Shown here: one piece after another, positions 8,986-17,704 of the stretch | Position numbering within the stretch: the first letter of the stretch is position 1 | Layout of the letters: each line of letters begins with the position of its first letter | Origin: Legionella sp. MW5194 | Lineage (GTDB): Bacteria > Pseudomonadota > Gammaproteobacteria > Legionellales > Legionellaceae | Reading direction: 5' to 3' | NCBI RefSeq assembly: GCF_016864235.1 | Contig: NZ_CP045732.1 | Coordinates: 1,116,001 to 1,180,000, forward strand | Length of the DNA stretch: 64,000 bases | Translations under genes and position numbers: made by a program | The notes under the pieces: generated by a model | Databases searched by the model: none | What the model was told of the DNA's origin: nothing | Seen by the model: the letters and a program-made list of their open reading frames with translations, nothing else

Positions 8986-10385
8986 TAATCGGCATGGCCC
9001 GGGGTACGTGGGAATGGGATCACGTCCCGTACGTTGCCAATGCCAGTGACATAGCTAATCAGACGCTCAAAGCCTAAGCCATAGCCGGCATGGGGCACGC
9101 TGCCATAACGGCGCAGATCGCGGTACCACTGGTAATTGTCTTTATCCAGTTTACACTCCGCCATGCGCTGATCAAGTATGTGCAGGCGTTCTTCGCGCTG
9201 ACTGCCGCCGATGATTTCACCAATACCGGGTGCGAGCACATCCATCGCTGCCACTGTACGGCCATCGTCATTGAGACGCATGTAAAAGCCCTTGATGTCT
9301 TTGGGGTAATCGGTGAGGATAACCGGTTTTTTGCACAATTCTTCTGCCAGGTAACGCTCATGTTCGGACTGCAGATCAAGCCCCCAGCTCACGGGAAAAT
9401 CAAATGCCTTATCCGCTTTACTTAAAGCATTAATGGCATCGGTATAACTCATTATCTCAAAGTCAGACGCGACAATGTGTTCAAGCCGCTCAATGCAGCC
9501 CGGCGATACAAACTGGTTGAAAAACGCCATGTCGTCAGCGCGCTCATCCAGGACGGTCTTACACAGGTAGCGCAGCATGCTCTGACTCAATGCGGCAATG
9601 TCGTTTAAGGTAGCAAAAGCCACTTCAGGCTCAATCATCCAGAATTCGGCGAGATGGCGGCTGGTATTGGAGTTTTCAGCACGGAAGGTGGGACCAAAGG
9701 TATACACTTTGGACATGGCCAGGCAATACGCTTCAACGTTCAACTGCCCAGAGACTGTCAGGAAGGTTTCTCGACCAAAGAAATCCCTGGAAAAATCAAC
9801 GCCCCCCTGTGCCGTTTTTGGCAGATTGAGCAGATCAAGCGTGCTAACCCTGAACATTTCGCCTGCGCCTTCGCAATCGCTGGCGGTGATAATCGGTGTG
9901 TGAATCCAGAAATACCCCTGTTCATGGAAAAAGCGGTGAACTGCCTGAGCCAGGCAATGACGTAAGCGAGTTACGGCGCTGATGGTGTTGGTGCGAGGGC
10001 GCAAATGAGCGACTTCTCGTAAAAATTCCAGCGTGTGACGTTTGGCCTGAATAGGGTAAGTGTCCGGGTTTTCGACCCAACCGACGACTTCCAGGCTTTC
10101 AGTCTGAATTTCAAACTGTTGCCCTTTCCCCTGCGAGGCAATCAATTGACCGGTTGCCGAAATGGCACAGCCTGCGGTGAGTTTAAGCACGTCATCCTGG
10201 TAATTGGGCAGTTGTTCGCTGATAACCAGCTGAATGGGTGCAAAACAGGAACCGTCATGCAAGGCCACGAAAGAAAGGCCGGCCTTCGAGTCACGGCGGG
10301 TTTTTACCCAGCCTCTCACGGTGACGCGGGCGTCAACCGCAACCTCGCCGTCCAAACACTGTTTAATTGTATAAACTTCTGTCAT
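8982..10385 (-). CDS. asnS: Asparagine--tRNA ligase
   Basis: Class II aminoacyl-tRNA synthetase that charges tRNA-Asn, 467 residues, the usual bacterial length. The N-terminal OB-fold anticodon domain ([26 protein letters not shown]) is followed by a catalytic core with motif 2 ([22 protein letters not shown] split over about residues 210-232) and motif 3 ([13 protein letters not shown]) near the C-terminus. The start MTEVYTIKQ at 10385 is preferred to the upstream in-frame ATG at 10427, which would add 14 non-family residues. Confidence 0.96.
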   Translation of the reverse strand: MTEVYTIKQCLDGEVAVDARVTVRGWVKTRRDSKAGLSFVALHDGSCFAPIQLVISEQLPNYQDDVLKLTAGCAISATGQLIASQGKGQQFEIQTESLEVVGWVENPDTYPIQAKRHTLEFLREVAHLRPRTNTISAVTRLRHCLAQAVHRFFHEQGYFWIHTPIITASDCEGAGEMFRVSTLDLLNLPKTAQGGVDFSRDFFGRETFLTVSGQLNVEAYCLAMSKVYTFGPTFRAENSNTSRHLAEFWMIEPEVAFATLNDIAALSQSMLRYLCKTVLDERADDMAFFNQFVSPGCIERLEHIVASDFEIMSYTDAINALSKADKAFDFPVSWGLDLQSEHERYLAEELCKKPVILTDYPKDIKGFYMRLNDDGRTVAAMDVLAPGIGEIIGGSQREERLHILDQRMAECKLDKDNYQWYRDLRRYGSVPHAGYGLGFERLISYVTGIGNVRDVIPFPRTPGHADY

Positions 10386-10499
10386 ATCCACTCCAATAGA
10401 AGATTGCATTGTGCACCACTCAGGCATAATACGTGTCGATTGTGGTTCAAGCCACGATTAAGTAGGATAATACACTAAATGAAATAAGTGAGGTAATCC

Positions 10500-11063
10500 A
10501 TGCCGCGTGTTCTAATGATCATTTTAGCCATTCTTTACTCCTTTGGTGTCATGGCACAGGATACCGAATTGAAGTTATACAGGCCGTTTGGAGGAGCAGA
10601 ACAGCAAATTCCCCTGATTATTGATAAGCGTCTTTCCGGGGAATGCTGGCAGCAATCGCAGCGCATCGCGCGGGAGGATGCCTGGCGTTGTCTCGCAGAG
10701 GGGCAGGTGTTTGATCCCTGCTTCATTAAAAAATTCAGCGACAACACCGAAGCCCTTTGTCCGCAATCCCCCTGGGTTGGCCGCAGTGTGCTTTTAAAAT
10801 TGAATACAGCCGCCGATAACAGCCAGCATACCGAACTGGATATGTCGAGAGCCTACCCCTGGGCTGTAGAGCTCTTAAGCGGCGAGCAATGTGAAGCCGC
10901 ACGTCAAAGTGAAACTATTGAGAACCTCCCTGTGCGTTACTATTGCAGTGACCAGACGATCCTGATGGGGCATCTGCAGCGCTGCAAGACGGAGTGGACT
11001 ATCCTAAAGCGGGATACTGCGGGACGAGTAACGACAGTGTCAGTGAAAAAGGCATGGTTTTAA
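10500..11063 (+). CDS. Secreted or periplasmic hypothetical protein
   Basis: A 187-residue protein with a clear signal peptide (MPRVLMIILAILYSFGVMAQ, cleavage likely after VMA). The mature part contains seven Cys (for example GECWQQ, WRCLAEG, DPCFIKK, EQCEAAR, RYYCSDQ), suggesting disulfide bonds in the periplasm or outside the cell. No family recognised. It is monocistronic, divergent from asnS, with the next small membrane gene 88 bases downstream. Confidence 0.65.
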   Translation: MPRVLMIILAILYSFGVMAQDTELKLYRPFGGAEQQIPLIIDKRLSGECWQQSQRIAREDAWRCLAEGQVFDPCFIKKFSDNTEALCPQSPWVGRSVLLKLNTAADNSQHTELDMSRAYPWAVELLSGEQCEAARQSETIENLPVRYYCSDQTILMGHLQRCKTEWTILKRDTAGRVTTVSVKKAWF

Positions 11064-11151
11064 TGCCGGTTTAACAGGTTCGTCAACGAAAGGAAGAGGG
11101 AATGCTGACGATGTACTAAACTGTAAGTACGGAAACTGCAGGGAGCTGACC

Positions 11152-11550
11152 ATGCCTGAATCACTCCATTCGTTATTGATTAGTCAAGTGCTGGGTTTTT
11201 ATTTACTGATTGTCGCCATCGTCATGTTGACGCGGGCTGGTTATTATCGAAACCTGATGACCAATCTTCACGAGGGTTCGCATGCCATTCTAATTGGTGC
11301 GACGTTCTCGCTCATCATTGGTATTATTCTGGTGCTGGTGCATAACCTCTGGGTTTGGGATGAAGAGGTCATTATTACCATCATCGCCTGGCTGATTTTA
11401 ATTAAATCGGTCTTGTGGCTGGCTTTTCCAGAAAAAATGATGGCTTTCAGCCGATCTTTTTATGCGGGCCCTGGTTATTATATTACGGCAGGGATTGCCC
11501 TGGTGCTTGGCATCGTTTTGTTGGCCTATGGCTTTTATCTGTACGTTTAA
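11152..11550 (+). CDS. Small integral membrane protein
   Basis: A 132-residue protein with four predicted membrane helices (around residues 8-26, 42-64, 70-88 and 106-130: LISQVLGFYLLIVAIVML, ILIGATFSLIIGIILVLV, VIITIIAWLILIKSVLWL, ITAGIALVLGIVLLAYG). No catalytic motif. The ATG at 11152 follows GGGAGCTGACC. Its stop overlaps the stop of maiA on the other strand. Function unknown. Confidence 0.65.
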   Translation: MPESLHSLLISQVLGFYLLIVAIVMLTRAGYYRNLMTNLHEGSHAILIGATFSLIIGIILVLVHNLWVWDEEVIITIIAWLILIKSVLWLAFPEKMMAFSRSFYAGPGYYITAGIALVLGIVLLAYGFYLYV

Positions 11551-12179
11551 GCGTCCTCAGGGGCTGCATTTTTGAAGGGACTTAACGACAGGCAATGCTC
11601 ATTAATGGCGTTGATTAAGGGGTAGTTGACCATAGGAAAACCAAAACGATGGGCATTGTAAACCTGGGGGATCAAACAGATATCCGCCAGCGTCACCTCA
11701 TGGCCATAACAAACCTGATTTTTATGCGGCATTTGTTGCAAGCGGCTTTCAACGGCATCGAAACCAAGTTTGAGCCAATGAAAATACCACTCGCGAATCT
11801 GTGACTCATCGGCATCGAATTGATACCTTAAGCGGTTAAGCACCCTCAGGTTATTTAAGGGATGGGTATCACAGGCGATGGTCAGGGCCAGGCTGCGAAC
11901 ATGCGCGCGGCCTAAAGGCGTCTGCGGCAGCAGGGGCGGCGTGGGTGTCATCTCATCCAGGTATTCAATGATGGCGAGCGATTGCGTAATAATATGACCA
12001 TTTTCATTCAGAGTCGGAACCAGGCCCTGAGGATTCATTTCCAGATATTCTGGCCGGTGTTGTTCGCCGCCATTGTTCACCAGATGAACCGCCAGTGTTT
12101 CATAGCTGATGTTTTTAATGTTCAGGGCGATGCGCACGCGATAGCTCGCCGTTGAACGAAAATAATCATATAGTTTCAC
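11547..12179 (-). CDS. maiA: Maleylacetoacetate isomerase
   Basis: Glutathione-dependent isomerase of tyrosine/homogentisate breakdown, converting maleylacetoacetate to fumarylacetoacetate. At 210 residues it has the zeta-class GST fold: N-terminal LYDYFRSTASYRVRIAL with the catalytic Ser region, NPQGLVPTL and QSLAIIEYLDE glutathione-site motifs, and the C-terminal helical VTLADICLIPQVYNA. It uses a GTG start at 12179 with AAGGA upstream, 2 bases after the fahA stop. Last gene of the operon. Confidence 0.93.
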   Translation of the reverse strand: MKLYDYFRSTASYRVRIALNIKNISYETLAVHLVNNGGEQHRPEYLEMNPQGLVPTLNENGHIITQSLAIIEYLDEMTPTPPLLPQTPLGRAHVRSLALTIACDTHPLNNLRVLNRLRYQFDADESQIREWYFHWLKLGFDAVESRLQQMPHKNQVCYGHEVTLADICLIPQVYNAHRFGFPMVNYPLINAINEHCLSLSPFKNAAPEDA

Positions 12180-12181
12180 GT

Positions 12182-13171
12182 TTATCCTTTATATTGAACA
12201 ACGGTTTGATGAATTGCTCCAAACAAAGAATGCCCTTTACCATCCAGCATTTCAATGCGAATGGAATCCCCGAAACGCATAAAATCGGTGGTTGCCTTTC
12301 CGTCAGCAATAATCTCTAACATACGTTTTTCAACAATACAAGATGAGCCTTTGCTGCGATCCCGATTGGAGACCGTGCCTGAGCCGATGATGGTGCCTGT
12401 GCCCAAGGGTCTTGTTTTTGCGGCATGAGCAATCAATTGCGGAAAAGAGAACGTCATGTCGGTTCCCGCATCGGGTTGACCAAATAACTGATCGTTTAAA
12501 TAACTCCTGAGCGGCAGGTGCACCCGCTTTCCATCCCAGTGACTGCTGAGTTCATCTGGCGTGATGGCCACCGGCGAAAAACCGCTTGAGGGCTTGGAAT
12601 GGAAAAAACCAAACCCCTTGGCCAATTCAGAGGGGATCAGGTTACGCAGGGAGACATCATTCACCAGCATGAACAATTTGATGTGTTGCCCTGCTTGATC
12701 GGCACTGACGCCCATGGGCACATCATCTGTAATGACAGCCAGTTCAGCCTCAAAATCAATGCCGTATTTCTCATCCGCCACTTCAATCGCATCCATCGGG
12801 CCCAGAAAACTGTCAGACCCGCCCTGATACATCAGCGGATCGGTCCAGAAATCCTCGGGAAGCTGCGCTCCGCGTGCCTGGCGCACCAGTTCCACGTGGT
12901 TTACGAAGGCGCTGCCATCCGCCCACTGATAAGCGCGTGGCAGGGGGGCAGCGGCATGGGCGGGATCAAACGTAAAACTGTGCGCCAGATTCCCTTCATT
13001 TAATGCCTCATACACTTCCAGTAATTCGGGGGCCTTGGTGTCCCAATGGTCAAGGGCCTGCTGGAGTGTCCTTGCAATATGGCCGACACGAATGGCACTG
13101 GTCATGGATTGATTGACAACGCACAATTCGCCGTCGCGACTGTCTCTGGATTTCAAGCTGGCTAATTTCAT
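12182..13171 (-). CDS. fahA: Fumarylacetoacetate hydrolase family protein
   Basis: Final hydrolase of tyrosine catabolism (fumarylacetoacetate to fumarate and acetoacetate). The 329-residue length matches the short bacterial form. Metal-site region DFEAELAVITDDVP, then FMLVNDVSLRNLIPSELAKGFGFFHSKPS and GSGTVSNRD are characteristic FAH signatures. The start ATG overlaps the hpd stop by one base, showing translational coupling, and maiA follows within 2 bases. Confidence 0.92.
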   Translation of the reverse strand: MKLASLKSRDSRDGELCVVNQSMTSAIRVGHIARTLQQALDHWDTKAPELLEVYEALNEGNLAHSFTFDPAHAAAPLPRAYQWADGSAFVNHVELVRQARGAQLPEDFWTDPLMYQGGSDSFLGPMDAIEVADEKYGIDFEAELAVITDDVPMGVSADQAGQHIKLFMLVNDVSLRNLIPSELAKGFGFFHSKPSSGFSPVAITPDELSSHWDGKRVHLPLRSYLNDQLFGQPDAGTDMTFSFPQLIAHAAKTRPLGTGTIIGSGTVSNRDRSKGSSCIVEKRMLEIIADGKATTDFMRFGDSIRIEMLDGKGHSLFGAIHQTVVQYKG

Positions 13172-14235
13172 CAGTGTGCTTCCTGTAAGGTGCCGCGGCG
13201 GATTTGATCGCGCTCGATGGCTTCAAACAACGCCTGGAAGTTGCCTTCGCCGAAACCGTCGTTGCCCTTGCGCTGGATGATTTCAAAAAACACAGGACCA
13301 AAGACGTTTTCGGTAAATATCTGCAGCAGCAATCCACCGGCAGGTTCCTTGTCGCCATCGATGAGAATTTTTTCCTGGCGCAACTGGGCGACCGGCTCCT
13401 GATGCCAGGGAACCCGTTGATCAATCATTTCGTAATAGGTATCGGGCACATCGAGGAAACTGACACCCGCTTTGCGAAGGGTATTGACCGTGGTGTAAAT
13501 GTTACTGGAGTTCAGGGCAATGTGCTGTATCCCTTCGCCTTTGTAATCGTGGAGAAACTCTTCAATCTGGGACTGATCATCCTTGGATTCATTCAAAGGA
13601 ATTTTAATCTTGCCGCAGGGGCTGCCCAAGGCGCGGCTAATGAGGCCGGTCATCTGGCCTTTGATGTTGAAGAAACGAATTTCTTTAAAATTAAAAATCG
13701 TTTCATAAAATGCCGCCCACTTGTCCATGTTGCCGCGATAGACATTGTGGGTGAGGTGATCAATGGCCGTCAAACCACAACCGGGTTGTGTGGAGGCTGA
13801 GCCGGTCAGATGCCACTGCCTGGCAAACGGTTCGGTGTTGTCATCTACAAAATAAATGACGCTGCCGCCTATGGCTTCGATGGCGGGTAAGCCATGATGG
13901 GCATGGTCGCAATCAACAAACGGGGTGGCGCCATGAGCGATGGCATAGGCATAAGCCTGCTCCGCATTCTGCACTTTAAACCCCATGGCACAGGCTCCCG
14001 CACCATGCGTTTTGGCGTGGCGTTCGGGTTGACTGTTGGCTGTCGCATTGACAATAAACTGAATCTGGCCCTGTTGATACAGGGTAATGTCCTGTTCTTT
14101 GTGGGTGGCTTTGGCTGTGAACCCCATGGCCTTGAACTGCCGCTCAAGCAGGGTTTTATCGGGTGATGAAAATTCTAAAAAAGCAAACCCATCCAGTCCG
14201 CAGGGGTTTTGTTCCGTGTGTTTTTTCATAGTCAT
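13171..14235 (-). CDS. hpd: 4-hydroxyphenylpyruvate dioxygenase
   Basis: Non-haem iron enzyme turning 4-hydroxyphenylpyruvate into homogentisate, 354 residues. Iron ligands appear in the expected places: His in IDHLTHNVYRGN, His in EGIQHIALNSSNIY and Glu in VFFEIIQRKGNDGFGEGNF. In Legionella, homogentisate from this enzyme (legiolysin) polymerises to brown pyomelanin, so it can give pigment as well as carbon. It lies upstream of and overlaps fahA, and the O-methyltransferase gene precedes it by 35 bases. Confidence 0.95.
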   Translation of the reverse strand: MTMKKHTEQNPCGLDGFAFLEFSSPDKTLLERQFKAMGFTAKATHKEQDITLYQQGQIQFIVNATANSQPERHAKTHGAGACAMGFKVQNAEQAYAYAIAHGATPFVDCDHAHHGLPAIEAIGGSVIYFVDDNTEPFARQWHLTGSASTQPGCGLTAIDHLTHNVYRGNMDKWAAFYETIFNFKEIRFFNIKGQMTGLISRALGSPCGKIKIPLNESKDDQSQIEEFLHDYKGEGIQHIALNSSNIYTTVNTLRKAGVSFLDVPDTYYEMIDQRVPWHQEPVAQLRQEKILIDGDKEPAGGLLLQIFTENVFGPVFFEIIQRKGNDGFGEGNFQALFEAIERDQIRRGTLQEAH

Positions 14236-14270
14236 TCCTTCTTAATCTCAATGCTGTTCAAAGCCGTTGG

Positions 14271-14933
14271 TTATTGGCGTGGCCTGACCAGAAAAAGGCC
14301 GTCGGCAATCGCTAACAGGCTGGTATCCACCCGTTCATCCTCTTTTAGCAGGTCATTCAGCCGTCTGATTTCACGGGTCTGGCCGTCATTTACCTGCGAA
14401 TCAATTACTTTACCATCCCAAAAAATATTGTCTATGGCGATGAGACCGTTAGGGCTCACAAGCTGCAATGCCTGTTCGTAATAATGAAGGTAATTGGTTT
14501 TATCGGCATCGATAAAAATAAAATCAAACCGGTGGCGATACCCCTCGTTGAGTAATTGTTGCAGGGTGTCGGCAGCCGGGGCCAGACGCAGCTGAATTTT
14601 TTTATCCTGACCCGCCTGCTGCCAGAATGAGGGCGCGTTCGCCGTCCATTCCTTGTTGATGTCGCAGGTGATGAGTTCCCCGTCGTCCGGTAAGGCAAGT
14701 GCCATGGCCAGGGCACTGTATCCAGTGAATGTGCCGAGCTCAAGGACCCGTTTGGCATTGATCAGTTTAAGCAGCAGCTGCATAAACTGCGCCTGTTCGG
14801 GAGCGACCTGCATGATGGCCAGGGCCATGTCGGCGGTGTCTTCGCGAAGGGCTTTCAGGACGGGGTGTTCGCGTAATGACACATCGAGCATGTAATTGTA
14901 CAAGGCGGGGGTGATGTTTAAGTGCTTAATCAT
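14271..14933 (-). CDS. Class I O-methyltransferase (CCoAOMT-like)
   Basis: SAM-dependent O-methyltransferase of 220 residues resembling the metal-dependent caffeoyl-CoA/catechol family: LELGTFTGYSALAMALAL (SAM loop, near residue 62), ITCDINKEW, FDFIFIDADKTNYLHYYEQ (metal Asp) and IDNIFWDGKV. The ATG at 14933 (MIKHLNITPALYNYML) is chosen because family similarity starts there; the frame extends 9 codons upstream. Its place between the dehydrogenase and hpd suggests an aromatic or catechol-like substrate, but this is inference. Confidence 0.85.
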   Translation of the reverse strand: MIKHLNITPALYNYMLDVSLREHPVLKALREDTADMALAIMQVAPEQAQFMQLLLKLINAKRVLELGTFTGYSALAMALALPDDGELITCDINKEWTANAPSFWQQAGQDKKIQLRLAPAADTLQQLLNEGYRHRFDFIFIDADKTNYLHYYEQALQLVSPNGLIAIDNIFWDGKVIDSQVNDGQTREIRRLNDLLKEDERVDTSLLAIADGLFLVRPRQ

Positions 14934-14991
14934 GGACGAAACTCCAAAGAGCGCAGGCAACCCCGGCTGTCAGGGTTGCTTGTTGAATCGG

Positions 14992-16065
14992 TCAGGCCAG
15001 TTTTTCCTGGGCTAAGGTGTCGGCAATTTCACTGGCGGGGCGGTTTTCTTTTTGTGAGCGCTCAAAAATCTCCATCAGGGAGGTCCCAATGCTGTTGATT
15101 TGCCGTACAACCTGTTCATCCGGGGTATTGAGGTATTTGCTGGCTGCGTAAACAAGACCGCCCGCATTGATGACGTAATCCGCCGCATAAACGATGCCTT
15201 TATCATGCAGCAGTTTGCCATGGTAGGTATGCGCCAATTGATTATTGGCAGCGCCGGCCACGATGGTGGTTTGCAGCTGATTGATGGTCATGTCATTAAT
15301 GATGGCACCCAGGGCACAGGGAGAAAACACATCGCAGGGTACTTTGTGGATGGTTTCGGTACCGATGGCGGTTGCGCCGAACTCCCTGACAGCACGTTCT
15401 ACAGCGTCCTTGTTAACGTCTGCGACTGTCAGCCTTGCACCGGCCTCATGCAAATGGCGGGCAAGCAAATAACCCACATGGCCCAGGCCCTGAATGGCAA
15501 CATGAAGGCCCGCGAGGTTGTCCTTGCCAAGCTTGAACTGAACCGCTGCCTCAATGCCCTTGAAAACCCCTTTGGCTGTGGAGGGCGAAGGGTCGCCGTT
15601 ATGACTCGCCAGACTGGCAACATAGGGTGTATGCTCTGCAATGATATCCATGTCGCTTAACTGGGTGCCGCTATCGAGAGCGGTAATGTAACGTCCCCCC
15701 AGCTCATTAACGAATTCGCCGAAGGCATGGAAATAGGCTTCATGATCATAAGGGCCGTGTGGTTTAATCACGACAGCTTTGCCGCCGCCTAAGGGTAAGT
15801 TGATTGAAGCGGCTTTATAGCTCATGCCACGGGCCAGACGCAAGGCGTCGTTGATGGCGTTTTCTGTGGAGGGGTATTCAATAAAACGACAGCCGCCTAA
15901 CGCTGGGCCCAGTTTGGTACTGTGGATTGCAATAATGGCCTTCATGCCGGTTTTGCTATCCACTTTAAAATGGATGTCGCCAAAACCATGGGAAAGAGCA
16001 TAGTCTAAAAAATCATCCGGTCTGATGGCGGGATCGTTTATTTTTATTGTATCAACAGACATCAT
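14992..16065 (-). CDS. Leu/Phe/Val-type amino acid dehydrogenase
   Basis: NAD-dependent oxidative deaminase of 357 residues in the leucine/phenylalanine dehydrogenase family. The catalytic Lys region is INLPLGGGKAVVIK, with an upstream GGCRFIEYPS substrate loop and a Rossmann motif VAIQGLGHVGYLLARHL near residue 190. As first gene of the aromatic catabolism operon it could feed phenylpyruvate-type keto acids, or deaminate branched-chain amino acids; the sequence does not decide. The start (tandem ATGs at 16065/16062) follows TTGGAG. Confidence 0.88.
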   Translation of the reverse strand: MMSVDTIKINDPAIRPDDFLDYALSHGFGDIHFKVDSKTGMKAIIAIHSTKLGPALGGCRFIEYPSTENAINDALRLARGMSYKAASINLPLGGGKAVVIKPHGPYDHEAYFHAFGEFVNELGGRYITALDSGTQLSDMDIIAEHTPYVASLASHNGDPSPSTAKGVFKGIEAAVQFKLGKDNLAGLHVAIQGLGHVGYLLARHLHEAGARLTVADVNKDAVERAVREFGATAIGTETIHKVPCDVFSPCALGAIINDMTINQLQTTIVAGAANNQLAHTYHGKLLHDKGIVYAADYVINAGGLVYAASKYLNTPDEQVVRQINSIGTSLMEIFERSQKENRPASEIADTLAQEKLA

Positions 16066-16275
16066 GGGTAAAACTCCAAGAAATTTTCCTGCACATGTTA
16101 TAGTCCCATTCGCACACTAAATCAATGCAATCCTCCTGAAGTTGCCCTTATATTTTTCGCTAAAAATTAATTTTATTCATATTGTGTTTTTCGTGTTCTA
16201 ATAGCCCGGTTGGTTCGCTCACTGCCTTGGTATACACTAAGAAATTGAACGCTTGAAAGTCATCTGGAGAAACGC

Positions 16276-16995
16276 ATGAAAAAAATCGCTGCAATGCTTG
16301 TTTTGGCAACGCTGTCCCCGTTCTGCGCCATTGCCAATCCGCCACCGCCGATGCTGCTTGATAAAGTTGACTTTCAGGTCTCAGCTAAACAGTGGGTAAG
16401 TACTCAAACTGCGCTGCTGACGGTGGCCATCAATGCCACTTTAAACAGCGCCGATTTAGTGAAGGCACGCGCCGACATCATGGATCATTTAAACCGGATT
16501 GCAAAGGGCGAATGGCATATCACCCAGTTTGATCGCTCACAGGATAATTCAGGTCTCGATAAACTCTATGTTGCCGCTCAGGTCCGTGTCCCTCAGGCGA
16601 ACCTGACCAACATCTATCAAAATGCCAAGGACGTTAGCAAACCCGGCGCGACCTACACGATAAGCGGCGTTGAATTCAAGCCCAGCCTTGAAGAAATTCA
16701 AGTGGTCAAATCGCAGTTGCGCCAGAAACTGTATCAGCTGGTGAATGAAGAAATCGCGCGTTTAAACAAAGTCTACGGGGAGCAGCATTACAGTGTGAAC
16801 CGCCTCTACATCACTGACGGGGACGCGCCCGTGGCACAACCAAGAGCCTATCAGGCGAAAGAGGCCCAGGTGATGTATGCCGCATCCATTGCCGCGCCGG
16901 CCATTGCTGTCAGTAATGAATTAACCATGACCGCTGTGGTGGAAGCCGCATCCAATCGCGAGGCAAGCCATGCTGTTGCAAGCACCAGTCATTGA
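16276..16995 (+). CDS. Secreted SIMPL-like hypothetical protein
   Basis: A 239-residue protein with a signal peptide (MKKIAAMLVLATLSPFCAIA, cleavage likely after CAIA). The mature part alternates beta and helix (ALLTVAINATLNSADLVKAR, LYVAAQVRVPQANLTNIY, GATYTISGVEFKPSLEEIQ), similar in outline to SIMPL/DUF541 periplasmic proteins, a weak assignment. GGAGAAACGC precedes the ATG. Its end overlaps the start of the glycerophosphodiesterase gene by 26 bases, so the two are likely one transcript. Confidence 0.65.
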   Translation: MKKIAAMLVLATLSPFCAIANPPPPMLLDKVDFQVSAKQWVSTQTALLTVAINATLNSADLVKARADIMDHLNRIAKGEWHITQFDRSQDNSGLDKLYVAAQVRVPQANLTNIYQNAKDVSKPGATYTISGVEFKPSLEEIQVVKSQLRQKLYQLVNEEIARLNKVYGEQHYSVNRLYITDGDAPVAQPRAYQAKEAQVMYAASIAAPAIAVSNELTMTAVVEAASNREASHAVASTSH

Positions 16996-17704
16996 AAAAA
17001 TCATTGGCCATCGCGGCGCCTCCGCGTATGCGCCGGAAAACACCCTGGCTGCTTTCGATAAAGCATTAAGCATGGGGTGTCGTTTTCTGGAGTTTGATGT
17101 CATGTTAAGCGCCGACGGTGAACCGTTTGTGTTTCATGATGAATCGTTGAAACGAACCACCAATGGCCAGGGGCAGATTGGTCTCGTGACCGCCGAATAC
17201 CTGCAAACGCTGGATGCCGGTAGCTGGTTTTCGCGTACGTTTCGAGGCGAGAAAATTCCTCATTTCCGTGAGGTGCTTAAATGGCTGACCTTTGCCAATG
17301 TCAATGCCAACATTGAAATCAAACCCTATCCCGGGCAGTCGGAACAGACGGCGGCAACCGTGTTATCCTTCATCAATCGTTACTGGCCTGCGAACAAGGC
17401 CGCGCCACTTGTTTCCAGTTTTGATCGGGCGGCGTTAACGCTGTACCGCGCGTTAGCCCCGGAAATGCCCATTGGCTTATTGTTTGATCGCTGGGAAGAC
17501 GATTGGCAACAGCAGGCGGAAGAATTGCAATGCTATTCCATCCATTTAAATCATCGCGCGCTCAATGCCGACAGGGTAGGGGCCATGAAAGAGAAAGGTT
17601 ATCTGGTTCTGGCCTATACCGTTAATCGTAAACGGTTGGCGTTGAAGCTGTTTGATTGGGGGGTGGATGCCGTTTTCAGTGATTATCCTGATTTGTTGTT
17701 ATGA
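16970..17704 (+). CDS. ugpQ: Glycerophosphodiester phosphodiesterase
   Basis: Hydrolyses glycerophosphodiesters from phospholipid breakdown to glycerol 3-phosphate and an alcohol. The 244-residue GDPD domain shows IGHRGASAYAPENTLAAF (HRG and PEN motifs, metal and phosphate site), FLEFDVMLSADG and FVFHDESLKRTTNG (catalytic His), NIEIKPYP and a C-terminal VDAVFSDYPDLLL. No signal peptide, so cytoplasmic like UgpQ. It overlaps the genes on both sides (26 and 4 bases). Confidence 0.92.
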   Translation: MLLQAPVIEKIIGHRGASAYAPENTLAAFDKALSMGCRFLEFDVMLSADGEPFVFHDESLKRTTNGQGQIGLVTAEYLQTLDAGSWFSRTFRGEKIPHFREVLKWLTFANVNANIEIKPYPGQSEQTAATVLSFINRYWPANKAAPLVSSFDRAALTLYRALAPEMPIGLLFDRWEDDWQQQAEELQCYSIHLNHRALNADRVGAMKEKGYLVLAYTVNRKRLALKLFDWGVDAVFSDYPDLLL

